Part shown: positions 9,398-18,512 of the stretch, one piece after another
Layout of the letters: each line of letters starts with the position of its first letter
How positions within the stretch are numbered: the stretch's first letter is position 1
Source of the DNA: JALHSW01 sp963720675
GTDB lineage: Bacteria > Actinomycetota > Acidimicrobiia > IMCC26256 > PALSA-555
Reading direction: 5' to 3'
DNA: 64,000 nt
Assembly (NCBI GenBank): GCA_963720675.1
Contig: CAVRGH010000003.1
Location: 62,001 to 126,000 of the forward strand
The notes under the pieces: model-generated
What the model saw: only the letters and a program-made list of their open reading frames with translations
Database searches by the model: none
What the model was told of the DNA's origin: nothing
Made by a program: the position numbers and the translations under genes

Positions 9398-10507
9398 ATG
9401 ACCGACGCCACAGCCGGACCGGCGACCAGCATCCGCTCGGTCGCGTTCTACCTCCCGCAGTTCCATCCCGTCACCGAGAACGACGACTGGTGGGGTCCCG
9501 GCTTCACCGAGTGGACCAACGTCGCCGCGGCCCGCGCCTTGTACCCCGGACACGCGCAGCCGCACCTCCCCGGCGAGCTGGGCTTCTACGATCTGCGCCT
9601 CGACGAGACCCGGCTGCAGCAGTCCGTGCTCGCTCGGGAGCACGGCGTGAGCGCGTTCTGCTACTGGCACTACTGGTTCGCGGGGCGGCGCATGCTCGAC
9701 CACGTGGTCCGGCTGGTGGCCGAGACCGGCGTTCCCGACCACCCGTTCTGCCTCGGCTGGGCCAACGAGACGTGGGGCGGCCGCTGGGTGGGCGCGAAGC
9801 ACCGTGTGCTCATCGAGCAGACCTACCCGGGGGACGACGACCATCGGCGACACTTCGACGCGTTGACTGCCCTCTTCCACGATGAACGGTACTTCCGCGT
9901 CGACGGTCGGCCGCTGTTCTACGTGTACCGTCCCGAGCAGCTCCCGGATCCCGGTGGGTTCGCGGACCTGTGGCGTGGGCTCGCGTCGGCTGCCGGTCTG
10001 CCCGGCCTGTTCCTGGTCGGTCAGGCCGAGGGCCACGCGGAGGGCTGGCGGGCCGACGAGCACGGGTTCGACGCGGTGGCCCCGTGGGCCCGGTTCCCGT
10101 TCTCGAACCGGCGTGCCCACGAACATCACCGCCACCTCGACTGGCTCGTGTCGAGCCTGGCCCGGCGCAGCAGGCTCGGCCCGAAGGTGTACTCGTACCC
10201 GCGCTGGAGCAGGTACATCCCGACCGTGCGGCCCGACGAGCTGTCGTTCCCATCGATCCTCCCGGGCTGGGACAACACACCGCGTGCCGGGCGCGGGGGG
10301 TCCGTGTACCACGGGTCCACCCCGGCTGCGTTCGCCGAGCAGGTGGAGCGGGCGGTCGCGCTGGTCGCAGATCGATCCTTCGACCAGCGTGTCGTGTTCA
10401 TCCGGAGCTGGAACGAGTGGGCCGAGGGGAACTATCTCGAGCCCGACCGCGAGTCGGGTCGCGGGTACCTCGAGGCGTTCCGCGACTCGGTGCTCGAGCG
10501 GCCCTGA
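9398..10507 (+). CDS. WbsX-type glycan biosynthesis protein (copy 2, intact)
   Basis: 369 residues, full length for the family. Motifs: SVAFYLPQFHPVTENDDWWG near 14-33, FTEWTNVAAARALYPGH near 36, FCYWHYWFAGRRMLDHV near 86, LIEQTYPGDDDHRRHFDAL near 138, GRPLFYVYRPEQLPDPGGF near 170 and SWNEWAEGNYLEPDRESGRG near 340. WbsX proteins occur in O-antigen and capsule clusters and are annotated as glycosyltransferases, although the barrel resembles GH99-like enzymes; the reaction is not established. It is a clear paralogue of the broken gene at 6994. No signal peptide is seen, so it is probably cytosolic. It is followed 16 bp later by a sulfotransferase. Confidence 0.88.
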   Translation: MTDATAGPATSIRSVAFYLPQFHPVTENDDWWGPGFTEWTNVAAARALYPGHAQPHLPGELGFYDLRLDETRLQQSVLAREHGVSAFCYWHYWFAGRRMLDHVVRLVAETGVPDHPFCLGWANETWGGRWVGAKHRVLIEQTYPGDDDHRRHFDALTALFHDERYFRVDGRPLFYVYRPEQLPDPGGFADLWRGLASAAGLPGLFLVGQAEGHAEGWRADEHGFDAVAPWARFPFSNRRAHEHHRHLDWLVSSLARRSRLGPKVYSYPRWSRYIPTVRPDELSFPSILPGWDNTPRAGRGGSVYHGSTPAAFAEQVERAVALVADRSFDQRVVFIRSWNEWAEGNYLEPDRESGRGYLEAFRDSVLERP

Positions 10508-10523
10508 CGAGCGGGTCGGGGGG

Positions 10524-11501
10524 ATGAGTCAGGCCGAGGCTCTGCTACGAATGGCACCGATGGTCGAAGCGGCCCCGGACGTTTTCGTGGTTGGCGCGCC
10601 GAGGTCGGGGACGACCTGGCTCCAGGGCATGCTCGCTCACTGCAGTGTCGTGGTCGCCCCCCGCGAGACCGGCATCTTCAGCGCGAACCTCGCTCCGTGG
10701 GAGCGCGTCTGGGAGATCCACACCGCGACCTCGAGCTCTGGTGTCGGTCTCCCCGGGTTGATGACCGAGGACGAGTTCACGGCGCTCCTGCGCGAGACCT
10801 ACGCGATGCTCCGCTCGTACGTCGTGGGTGTGCGTTCCCCCGACACGATCGTCGTGGAGAAGACGCCTGCGCACTCGCTGCACATGGCGTTGATCCGACG
10901 CGTCGTGCCGGGCGCCCGCTTCGTGCACATCGTGCGGGATCCCCGGGACTCGGTTGCGTCGATGCTGGACGCGGGTCACACATGGAACCAGATCGGTGTG
11001 CAGCACGGCCGGTGGCCTACGACCGTGGAGGACGCAACGACACGCTGGCGCGAGTACACGTCCGCCGCGTTGGCCGGTGAGCAGGACGACGACACCATTC
11101 GAGTGCGGTACGAGGATCTCCGGGACGACACCGGCACCACCGCCGCCGGCATCTGGTCGTTCCTCGGCCTTCCGGACGGGCTCGACGAAGCGCTTCGACT
11201 CGCTTCGGAGGCGCCGACGAACATCGCGGGAATACCTCCGCCGGGATTCTCGTTCCATACGCGCGCCGGGCCCGACCCCGGCTGCTCGCCGTTCCAGCGG
11301 CGATACATCGAGTGGCGGTGCGCGCCCCTGATGACCATCCTCGGATACGAACCGCTGCCCGATCACTCGCCGCTGCCCGGTGCGAGGACGAAGGCCCGAG
11401 CTCGGGTACGCGCCGGGTGCCGGTTCGTGAATCGGGGCATGCGGTCGATGGGCCGGGCCATCGGTGGGGAGCGGGTTCCCCGGGACGCGGGTTCGTCGTG
11501 A
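10524..11501 (+). CDS. Sulfotransferase (PAPS-dependent, P-loop fold)
   Basis: 325 residues. FVVGAPRSGTTWLQGML near 21-37 is the 5'-phosphosulfate loop and FVHIVRDPRDSVASM near 133-147 the 3'-phosphate loop; IRVRYEDLRDD is the usual downstream motif. It would sulfate a sugar of the surface glycan or a lipid. ATG 10524 follows a run of G that can serve as ribosome site. However, a promoter-like repeat at 10535-10559 suggests that ATG 10560 (MVEAAPDVFVVG) is used on a leaderless transcript; both starts keep all motifs. The stop overlaps the start of the next gene by 4 bases. Confidence 0.87.
   Translation: MSQAEALLRMAPMVEAAPDVFVVGAPRSGTTWLQGMLAHCSVVVAPRETGIFSANLAPWERVWEIHTATSSSGVGLPGLMTEDEFTALLRETYAMLRSYVVGVRSPDTIVVEKTPAHSLHMALIRRVVPGARFVHIVRDPRDSVASMLDAGHTWNQIGVQHGRWPTTVEDATTRWREYTSAALAGEQDDDTIRVRYEDLRDDTGTTAAGIWSFLGLPDGLDEALRLASEAPTNIAGIPPPGFSFHTRAGPDPGCSPFQRRYIEWRCAPLMTILGYEPLPDHSPLPGARTKARARVRAGCRFVNRGMRSMGRAIGGERVPRDAGSS
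10535..10559 (+). promoter_or_regulatory. Candidate promoter repeat, copy 1
   Basis: This 25-base segment matches 13264-13288 at 23 of 25 positions and contains GCTCTGCTACGAAT. The TACGAAT (10546-10552) looks like an extended -10 and is followed seven bases later by ATG 10560. The second copy lies in an intergenic gap, which argues for a regulatory rather than coding origin. Confidence 0.5.
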
Positions 11502-13245
11502 GGATTCTCCTGGCCTTGCACTACCTCGTGCCGATGAACGGAACGGCCAGTCATGTCCTGACGGTCGCGGGCGAGCTCGCCGGACGGGGCCACGAGGTGA
11601 GCATCTTCGCGATCAGGTCGGGGGAAGAGACGGACGGGGAGCTCGGGCGGCGCGGGTTCGCGTTCGAACCACGCGTGCCCACGACGGGGGACGGTTTCGA
11701 CGTCGTGCACGCGCACCAGAACACCGTGGCGCTGATCTGTCGGTCGGCCTACCCGGACATCCCGTTGTTCCTGACCGGCCATGGAGTCGTGGACCATCGG
11801 GATGCACCACCCAGCGTCGATCTGGGTGTCTCGAAGGTCTTCGCGGTGAGCGAGGAGGTCGCTCGTTGGCGCGCGCAGCAGTCGGAGGCCCCGGGCCCGG
11901 CCCGCGTCCTGCGGAATCCGATCGACTGCACTCGGTACCGTCCGCAGCGCGCGATCCGGGTCACACCCCGGCGGGCGCTGATCATCGGGCGCACGATCGA
12001 GGACGAGCGTTGCCGGTTGATCGCCGCGGCGTGTGCCGCGCACCGCATCGAGGTCCAGCGGTTCGGCACCAAACGGTCCCACCGCGAGCACCGCCGTCTG
12101 GCGGACGCGATCGATCGAGTGGACGTCGTGTTCTCCGTCGGGCGGGGTGCGCTGGAGGCCATGAGCTGCGGTCGCGCCGTGTACGTCATCGGCCGGTTCG
12201 GCGCGGACGGCTGGATGACCGCTGGATCGGTCGAGGCGTCGGGCCGGTCGAACTTCAGCGGCCGCGCCTCGGCTCGGCAACCTTCACTCGACACCCTGCG
12301 TTCCGACCTCGACGAGTACGACGCCGGTATGGGCGCTTTCAACGCGTCGTACGTACGGCGTGAGCACGACGTCGTCGCGCACGTCGATCTGCTGCTCCCG
12401 GAGTACTCGCGTTCGATCGTCGATCCGCGAACGCCGGTCGCGCCGCTCCCTGCTCGTGAGATCCTGGATCTCCACGCCGCCGCCGTGCGACGAGCACCGC
12501 CTTCGATCTTCGGGCGCGCCCGGAAGGCGCTCGGCGCCGGTCGCGCACGCGTGCTGCGACGTCGTCGCCCGCCGCGGGATGCGACCGACTGGGTTGGTTG
12601 GCATGCCGGGTACGACGACCCGGAGCTCGAAGCTGGGCGTTCGCCTCGAGATCGTCCAGCGGCGTCTCCGCGAAGCGCTGGACGTGGCGCGACCCGGACC
12701 GATCACGGTGACCAGCGTGTGCGCGGGACAGGGTCGGGACGTCCTTCCCGTGGTCGCGACACACCCGCGGCGGAGCGATATCCGGGTGAACCTCCTCGAG
12801 ATCGATCCGACCAACGCGGAACGGGCGCGCCTCGACGCCGACGATCGCGGACTCTCGCAGGTCACGGTGAACGTTCGGGATGCCGGTAGCACCGACGCGT
12901 ACGTGGAGCTCGGCCCGGCCGACGTCCTGCTCATGTCCGGAATGTTCCTCCACCTTCGGAAGCGGGACGTCGCCGCGTACCATCCGGGCCAGCCCCTCGC
13001 TCTGCGCCGCGGACGCCCGAGTCGTGTGGACTCGCGACAGGACGCCTCCTGACTTCACGACAAGAATCCGGCGGTGGTATCGGCGGGCGGGGTTCACGGA
13101 GATCTCCTTCGACGCCCCCGAGGACGCATGGTTGACCGTCGGCGTCGAGCAGCTCGTCGCAGCACCACGACCGTTGCGCCCCGGCGTGCGGTTGTTCACG
13201 TTCGCGGGAGATTCCGGGCGCAGGACACACCCTTGGCGGCGATGA
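11498..13245 (+). CDS. GT4-like glycosyltransferase with C-terminal SAM methyltransferase domain (two frameshifts)
   Basis: About 580 residues if repaired. Residues 1-310 are GT-B like: RILLALHYLVPMNGTASHVL, DVVHAHQNTVALI, LTGHGVVDHRD, ALIIGRTIEDERCRL and a short donor domain. After a basic linker comes a class I methyltransferase: DWVGWHAGYDDP, VTSVCAGQGRDVLPVVATHP (SAM glycine motif), LLEIDPTNAERARLDADDRG (acidic SAM ribose residue) and WYRRAGFTEISFDAPEDAWL. The GT and the methyltransferase N-terminus share one frame with no stop between them. An extra G near 12620 and a shift near 12975 break the rest. The start GTG 11498 overlaps the upstream stop. It may extend and methyl-cap a glycan, but two separate genes hidden by an indel remain possible. 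Confidence 0.68.
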
Positions 13246-13263
13246 TCTCCCGAGGTGCTCGTC

Positions 13264-13288
13264 CGACGCTCTGCTACGAATAGCACCG
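13264..13288 (+). promoter_or_regulatory. Candidate promoter repeat, copy 2
   Basis: Matches 10535-10559 at 23 of 25 positions. TACGAAT at 13275-13281 is followed after six bases by GTG 13288, so transcription would begin at or next to the start codon. It lies in the 42-base gap after the methyltransferase stop. Confidence 0.55.
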
Positions 13289-14100
13289 TGGGAGCGTTCG
13301 CGTCGGGCACGGTGAAGCGACTTGCCGCGTTCTCGGACATCGTCGTTCGACCGCAGCACGGCGTGGTCCTGCTCGCGTACCACCGGGTGGGGGCGAACAC
13401 CGGTGCGTCGGTCGATCTCGATCGCGGGCTGTTCGAGGGACAGATCGAGCGGCTCTCGCTCGACGGGTCCCCCGCGACGCTCGACGACGCGCTTCTGGCA
13501 CTCGCCGCGCCCACGCGCCCGGCGCGTGACCCGCTCGTCGTCACCTTCGACGACGGCACCGCTGACTTCGCGGAGCACGCCCTGCCGGTGCTGGTCGCGC
13601 ACGGCGTGCCGGCGACCCTCTACGTCGCCACCGACTTCGTCGACTCGGGGCGACCCTTCCCCGGCGGTGCACCGATGCTCTCGTGGGCTGCGCTGCGCGA
13701 CGCCGTGTCGACGGGGATCGTCACGGTCGGGTCGCACACCCACACGCATCGCCTGTTGCACGACGCACCCGCATCCGTCGCCGAGGAGGAGCTCGACCGG
13801 TCTTCCGATCTCATCGGCGAGCAGCTCGGGGTCGAGGTGCGCCACTTCGCCTACCCGAAGGCCCGGCCGGGTTCGCCCGATGCCGAGCGCGCCGTGCGGG
13901 CACGGTTCGTGTCCGCTGCGCTCTCGGGCATGCACAGCAACCGGTACGGCCGCACCGACCCGTATCGGCTCGCCCGATCGCCTGTGCAGCAGGCCGACGG
14001 CATGCGCTGGTTCCAGCACAAGGCTCGGGGTGGGATGCGCCTCGAGGGCGACCTCCGGCGGCTGCTCGATCGGCGACGCTACCGGCACGAGGCCACGTGA
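13288..14100 (+). CDS. Polysaccharide deacetylase (NodB homology domain)
   Basis: 270 residues. A carbohydrate esterase 4-like fold: GVVLLAYHRV near 30, LVVTFDDGTADFAEHAL near 85 (TFDDG, catalytic base and metal Asp), VGSHTHTHRLL near 147 (metal His pair H-x3-H style) and VRHFAYPKARPG near 185. It removes N- or O-acetyl groups from a glycan. No clear signal peptide is visible, so it may act on lipid-linked precursors in the cytoplasm. I chose GTG 13288 because a promoter-like repeat ends right before it; the longer in-frame ORF to 13255 would start inside that repeat. GTGA overlap with the next gene. Confidence 0.85.
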   Translation: MGAFASGTVKRLAAFSDIVVRPQHGVVLLAYHRVGANTGASVDLDRGLFEGQIERLSLDGSPATLDDALLALAAPTRPARDPLVVTFDDGTADFAEHALPVLVAHGVPATLYVATDFVDSGRPFPGGAPMLSWAALRDAVSTGIVTVGSHTHTHRLLHDAPASVAEEELDRSSDLIGEQLGVEVRHFAYPKARPGSPDAERAVRARFVSAALSGMHSNRYGRTDPYRLARSPVQQADGMRWFQHKARGGMRLEGDLRRLLDRRRYRHEAT

Positions 14101-15288
14101 GGATCCGCGCTGCCGCGGGTCCTGCTCGTCGGTCATCGCTCCGATCTGGTCGGTGGCGCGCAGATCTCGCTTGCCCAGCTCGCCACGGCGCTCCAGCGTG
14201 ACGGCCGGGTCGAGGTCGTGGTGTCCACACCCGAAGCCGGCCCGCTCTCGGTGTGGCTCGAAGGCAACGGCGTCGCGACGGTCGCGGTCGGGACTCCCGC
14301 ATGGACCGTCTTCGTGTCGGACGAGCACACGCCCGGTCAGCGATGGAAGTACGTGAAGCGTCGGGCGCGACAAGTCGGGGCGACGGCACGGAGCGTCCGC
14401 CCGTGGCTCGCGGTGATCGATGCGGTACGACCCGACATCATCATCTCCACGACCGCGACCATCGCCACACCGGCGCTCGCCGCGAAGCGCCGACGGATCC
14501 CTCACGTCTGGTGGGTGCTGGAGCTCTGCACGCGCACGCAGGGCCTCGCGTTCGCGCTCGGTGACGGGTTCAGTCGCCGATGCATCGGATGGGGATCCGA
14601 CGCGGTCGTCGCCAACTCCCGGGCCGTCGCGGCCCGGTTCTCGCCCCCCGTCCGGGCCGGGAAGATGCACCTGGTGCACAACGGAGTCGCGGCGTTCCCG
14701 ATCGCCCCGAGTGATCCGAGTGGTGACGCGCTGCGCCTCCTGCTGTTCGGGCGACTCGAGCCGGCCAAGGGGTGCGAGCTCGCGATCCGCGCCGTCGCCT
14801 GCACCGAGCCCGGGTCGGTGGAGCTTCGCCTCGTCGGGTCCGTGAGCGCTCCGTACCGTCACCGTCTCGAGCAGCTCGCGGCGACGCTGGGCATCGCGAC
14901 CTGCGTCTCGATCTACGAGTACGAGGCGATCCCGGCTCGTCACCTCGAGTGGAGTGACGTCGTCGTGATGTGCTCCATCGACGAGGGGTTCGGCCGGGTC
15001 ACGGCGGAGGCGCTCAAGAGCGGACGGACGGTCATCGGCGCGCGCAGCGGCGGCACGACCGAGCTCATCGAGGACGAGGTGGTCGGGCTGCTCGTCGAAC
15101 CCGGCTCGGTGGCCGCGCTCGTGGATGCGATCAACCGACTCGCGGCCGACCGCGACCTCGTCCAGCGGCTGTCGACGACCGCAGCGGCGCGGTACCGCTC
15201 CACGTTCGAAGAAGCCGACGAGGTCGACGCGTTCGTCGAGCTGGTCCGGCGCCTGCAGCCGCCGTCGTCGGTCGCGGTGTCGTCGTGA
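14097..15288 (+). CDS. Glycosyltransferase family 4 (N-terminal frameshift)
   Basis: About 396 residues. The acceptor domain begins LPRVLLVGHRSDLVGGAQISLA, but this stretch has no start codon in its own frame: the GTG at 14097, which overlaps the upstream stop, reads one frame off until about 14110. A missing or extra base there is the simple explanation. The donor domain is intact: LLLFGRLEPAKGCELAI, VVMCSIDEGFGRVTAEALKS (E-x7-E) and SGGTTELIEDEVVGLLVEPG. A strict gene caller would start at GTG 14218 and lose the acceptor loop. The stop overlaps the next GTG. Role: one step of glycan assembly. Confidence 0.83.
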
Positions 15289-16293
15289 CCGACGTGCGTA
15301 CCCGCTTGCCGTCGCGCTCGAAGCGGCTCGAGTTCGGGATGCTGCGCGCGTGGTTCCGGGCGGGTGCCCGGTTCCGCCGCCGCCGGGTCGTGGTGTACTG
15401 GCGGCACCCCGCCTTCGAGCGGAAGGCGGCCGTCCTCCAGGACCGGCTCCGGTCGCACGGCTTCCGCGTCCGGGTGCGCAGCGGGATGTCGCTCGCGACG
15501 TGGGCATACCTGTCGGTGAGCGACGACCTGTGGGTCGGGTACTGGTACCTGGTGCCGCCCGAGCTGTTCCCGGCCTCCTACGTCTTCGTCAACACCGAGC
15601 CCCTCGCCGTGCGCGAGGCGCGCGGCGACGCCGAGTGGTTCGACGCGATGCGCGGCGCACGTGCGATCTGGGGGTACCAGCGCATCCGACGAGGTCATCG
15701 CAGATCGCCTGGGTGTGCCCTTCCGATACGTCCCGTTCGGGTACGCGCCGTCCCTCGAGCAGGAGTACCGCAGGAACGTCGGTGAGCCCGCACCCGAGGA
15801 GGACATCGATGTGCTCTTCTTCGGCAACCTGTCCGAGCGGCGTCGCGAGATGCTCGATCGCCTCGCCAGCGGCGGGATCGCCGTGCACGTGGTCGACGTC
15901 GACTCGTGGGTCTTCGGTGCCGACCTCGACCGCCTGGTGGCCGGCGCCCGGATCGTGCTCGTGATCCACCAGTACGACGAGCCCACCGCCCAGGTCGCGG
16001 ATCTCGGGCGGGTCGATGTGCCGCTCGCCAACGGGCGGTTCGTGCTCCACGAGGCGCCGGCCGCCGTTGCCGCAGATCCCGACTTCTCGGCCCACGTGCC
16101 GACCTGCTCGTACGACGACATCCCCGAGGCCTGCCGGTACTTCCTCGACCACCCCGACGAGCGGGACGGCCGGGCGAGGGCCGCCCGGGAGTGGTTCTGC
16201 ACCGAGCGGGTGCTCGACGCGGTCGTTCCGTACGAGGATGTAGCACGACTGCTGGAACGACCCGACCGAACCGGAATCCGCCATGAGCCGTGA
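15285..16293 (+). CDS. Glycosyltransferase-like protein, CgeB-like (one frameshift)
   Basis: About 335 residues. The first part (to about 15680) carries VVVYWRHPAFERKAAVLQD and YVFVNTEPLAVREARGD; the second, in another frame, carries FRYVPFGYAPSLEQEYRRN, IDVLFFGNLSERRREMLDRL and a C-terminal PEACRYFLDHPDERDGRARA. The layout (an N-terminal observation domain, then a name-plate sentence with GN-S-RR) resembles CgeB-like GT-B proteins. The catalytic E-x7-E motif is not clear, so a non-catalytic or divergent enzyme is possible. The start GTG 15285 overlaps the upstream stop and the end overlaps the next ATG, so translation is coupled. Confidence 0.6.
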
Positions 16294-17349
16294 CCTCCCC
16301 GCGTTCCTCAACATCGACGTCGAGCCCGACGGGCTCCAGCTGCCACAGCACGGGCCCTCGACGTGGGCCGGTTACGACGCCCTGGAGCCGTTCCTGGAGG
16401 ACCTCCGCGCCGCGATCGGCGAGGTTGCACCGTCGCCCCCCCGCTGGGCCTGGTTCCTGCGGATGGACCCGCAGGTCGAGGCCACCAGCCCGTCGGCCGC
16501 GCACGCCGTGACCGCATTTCGGGACCGGATCCGGCGGCTCGAGGACCGTGGCGACGTCTTCGGCATCCACGTGCACCCGTTGCGGTGGAACCCTGGGCGC
16601 GGCTGCTGGGTCCACGACTTCGTCGACCCGGCGTGGGTCTCGGAGTGCATCGTCCGATCCGCCGACGCCTTCGGCGACGCGTTCGGCGAGCGGCCGCTCC
16701 GCCACCGCGGCGTCGGCGCGTTCCTCGACGGCGCCGCAGGTCGTGACGCTCGACCACCTCGGGGTGAGGGTCGTGTGCTCGGCCGAGCCGCGCACCATCA
16801 AGGCGAAGGCGCGCGCCTCGCTCGCCAACGTCGAGTCCGGCATCGACGCCGCCCCCGCGGTGGGAGAGCCCCCGGAGACCGCGCACATCCCGGCCGGCGC
16901 GTACCGCCCGGTGCCCGCCGATCCGCTCCGGCCGAACGCGCGCGGTGGGCTCGACCTCGTGCTCCTGCCGCTCACGGCGAGCCGGCGGCGGGGCGACAAA
17001 CCCCGGTGGTGGCGGGCGGCGTCGCTCGTGCAAGCACCGCGGCAAGCGTCCACCGGTGCGGATGATGTTCCCGTCGGTCGAGTGGCCGGACCCGAACCAC
17101 TACTGGGACCTCGTCGAGGCCGAGGTCGCGGCGATGGACCGGCCGTTCGTGTCGATCGCCATCCGCACCGACCTCCCCGACTCCGGGAAGGGCATGCGGA
17201 CCCGGGCGGTGCTCGCCGCACTCCCGTCGCACCGACTCGCGCGGCGCCTCCGCTTCACCGACCCGCTCGAGGAAGCGCCGTCGTTGCTGTCGCGTCGGGC
17301 GCGGGCCGGACTGTCCTGGGCGTCGAGCTCGGCGGTGGTGGGAACCTGA
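16283..17349 (+). CDS. Polysaccharide-deacetylase-like protein (two frameshifts)
   Basis: About 355 residues if repaired. FLNIDVEPDGLQLPQHGPS at the start and VFGIHVHPLRWNPGRGCW near 90-108 recall the Asp and His-x-His metal site of NodB-like deacetylases found in O-antigen loci. The frame changes near 16735 and again near 17040-17060; the last segment reads MMFPSVEWPDPNHYWDLVEA and RPFVSIAIRTDLPDSG. No signal peptide. The start ATG 16283 overlaps the upstream stop by 11 bases. The assignment rests on motif pattern alone and could be wrong; the reading as one gene is supported by the even spacing of its neighbours. Confidence 0.55.
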
Positions 17350-17351
17350 CG

Positions 17352-18512
17352 GTGCCCCGACTCGTCCACGTCACGACGACCGACATGAGTCTCGCCCTGT
17401 TGCTCGGCGCGCAGCTGCGCGCGTTCGCGGCCGCGGGCTACGAGGTCGTCGGCGTCTCCGCGCCCGGACCCTTCGTGGAGCGGCTGGAGTCGTGGGGGAT
17501 CGAGCATGTCGCACTCGAACATGCGACGCGTGCCATGGCGCCGCACCGGGACGCGGCCGCGCTGTGGGAGCTGCGGGGCCTGTTGCGCCACCTCCGTCCC
17601 GACATCCTGCACACGCACAACCCCAAGCCGGGCATCTACGGCCGGATCGCCGGCCGACTGACCCATACCCCCGTGGTGGTGAACACCGTGCACGGGCTCT
17701 ACGCCGTGCCCGAGGACTCCTGGATCCGTCGCCGCGTCGTCTACGGGCTCGAGCGCCTCGCGGCCCGGTGCTCGCAGGCCGAGCTCGTGCAGAACCCCGA
17801 GGACGTCGAGACGCTCGCCCGCGTCGGCGTGCCCCGGGCGAAGCTCCACCTCCTCGGCAACGGTGTCGACCTGCACCGGTTCACGCGTGATGCCGTGGCC
17901 CCCCAGCGCGTTGCTGCGATGCGGAGGGAGCTGGGTGCCGGTCCGGACGACGTGATCGTCGGTGCCGTCGGACGGCTCGTCGTCGAGAAGGGCTACCGCG
18001 ACGTCTTCGAGGCCGCTCGTCTGCTCCGAGGTCGGCATCCGGAGGTCCGCGTGGTCGTGATCGGTCCTGCCGACCCGGACAAGCAGGACGCGCTCACCAC
18101 CGACGAGATCGGCGATGCCGAGCGGATCGCCGGTGTCCGGTGGATGGGTGCCCGTGACGACATGGTCGACCTCTACGCTGCGATGGATCTCTACGTCCTC
18201 GCGTCCTACCGCGAGGGCTTCCCCCGCTCGGCGATGGAGGCAGCTGCGATGGGTGTGCCGGTGCTCGCGACGGACGTGCGTGGTTGCCGCCAGGTCGTCG
18301 ACCACGACGTCACCGGCCTGCTCGTCCCCCCGCATGCGCCGCCGGCGTTGGCCGCCGCGATCGAGGCGTTGGTCGTCGATCCCGACCGGCGGGCCGCGAT
18401 GGGTGCGGCGGCGCAGGCGAAGGCGGCGCGTGACTTCGACGAGCAGGACGTCATCGATCGCACGCTCGCGGTCTACGGGGAGCTGCTGCGAGCACGGGGT
18501 CGCGCGGCATGA
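17352..18512 (+). CDS. Glycosyltransferase family 4
   Basis: 386 residues, intact. The acceptor domain has RLVHVTTTDMSLALLLGAQL and DILHTHNPKPGIYGRIAGRL; VNTVHGLYAVPEDSW follows. The donor domain has VGAVGRLVVEKGYRDVFEAA, LYVLASYREGFPRSAMEAAA (E-x7-E) and GLLVPPHAPPALAAAIEAL. I start at GTG 17352, two bases after the upstream stop; the longer in-frame reading upstream belongs to the preceding gene. The wording of this protein is close to a widespread actinobacterial GT4 type that acts early on lipid-linked glycans, but the donor sugar is not known here. The stop overlaps the next ATG by 4 bases. Confidence 0.9.
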   Translation: MPRLVHVTTTDMSLALLLGAQLRAFAAAGYEVVGVSAPGPFVERLESWGIEHVALEHATRAMAPHRDAAALWELRGLLRHLRPDILHTHNPKPGIYGRIAGRLTHTPVVVNTVHGLYAVPEDSWIRRRVVYGLERLAARCSQAELVQNPEDVETLARVGVPRAKLHLLGNGVDLHRFTRDAVAPQRVAAMRRELGAGPDDVIVGAVGRLVVEKGYRDVFEAARLLRGRHPEVRVVVIGPADPDKQDALTTDEIGDAERIAGVRWMGARDDMVDLYAAMDLYVLASYREGFPRSAMEAAAMGVPVLATDVRGCRQVVDHDVTGLLVPPHAPPALAAAIEALVVDPDRRAAMGAAAQAKAARDFDEQDVIDRTLAVYGELLRARGRAA

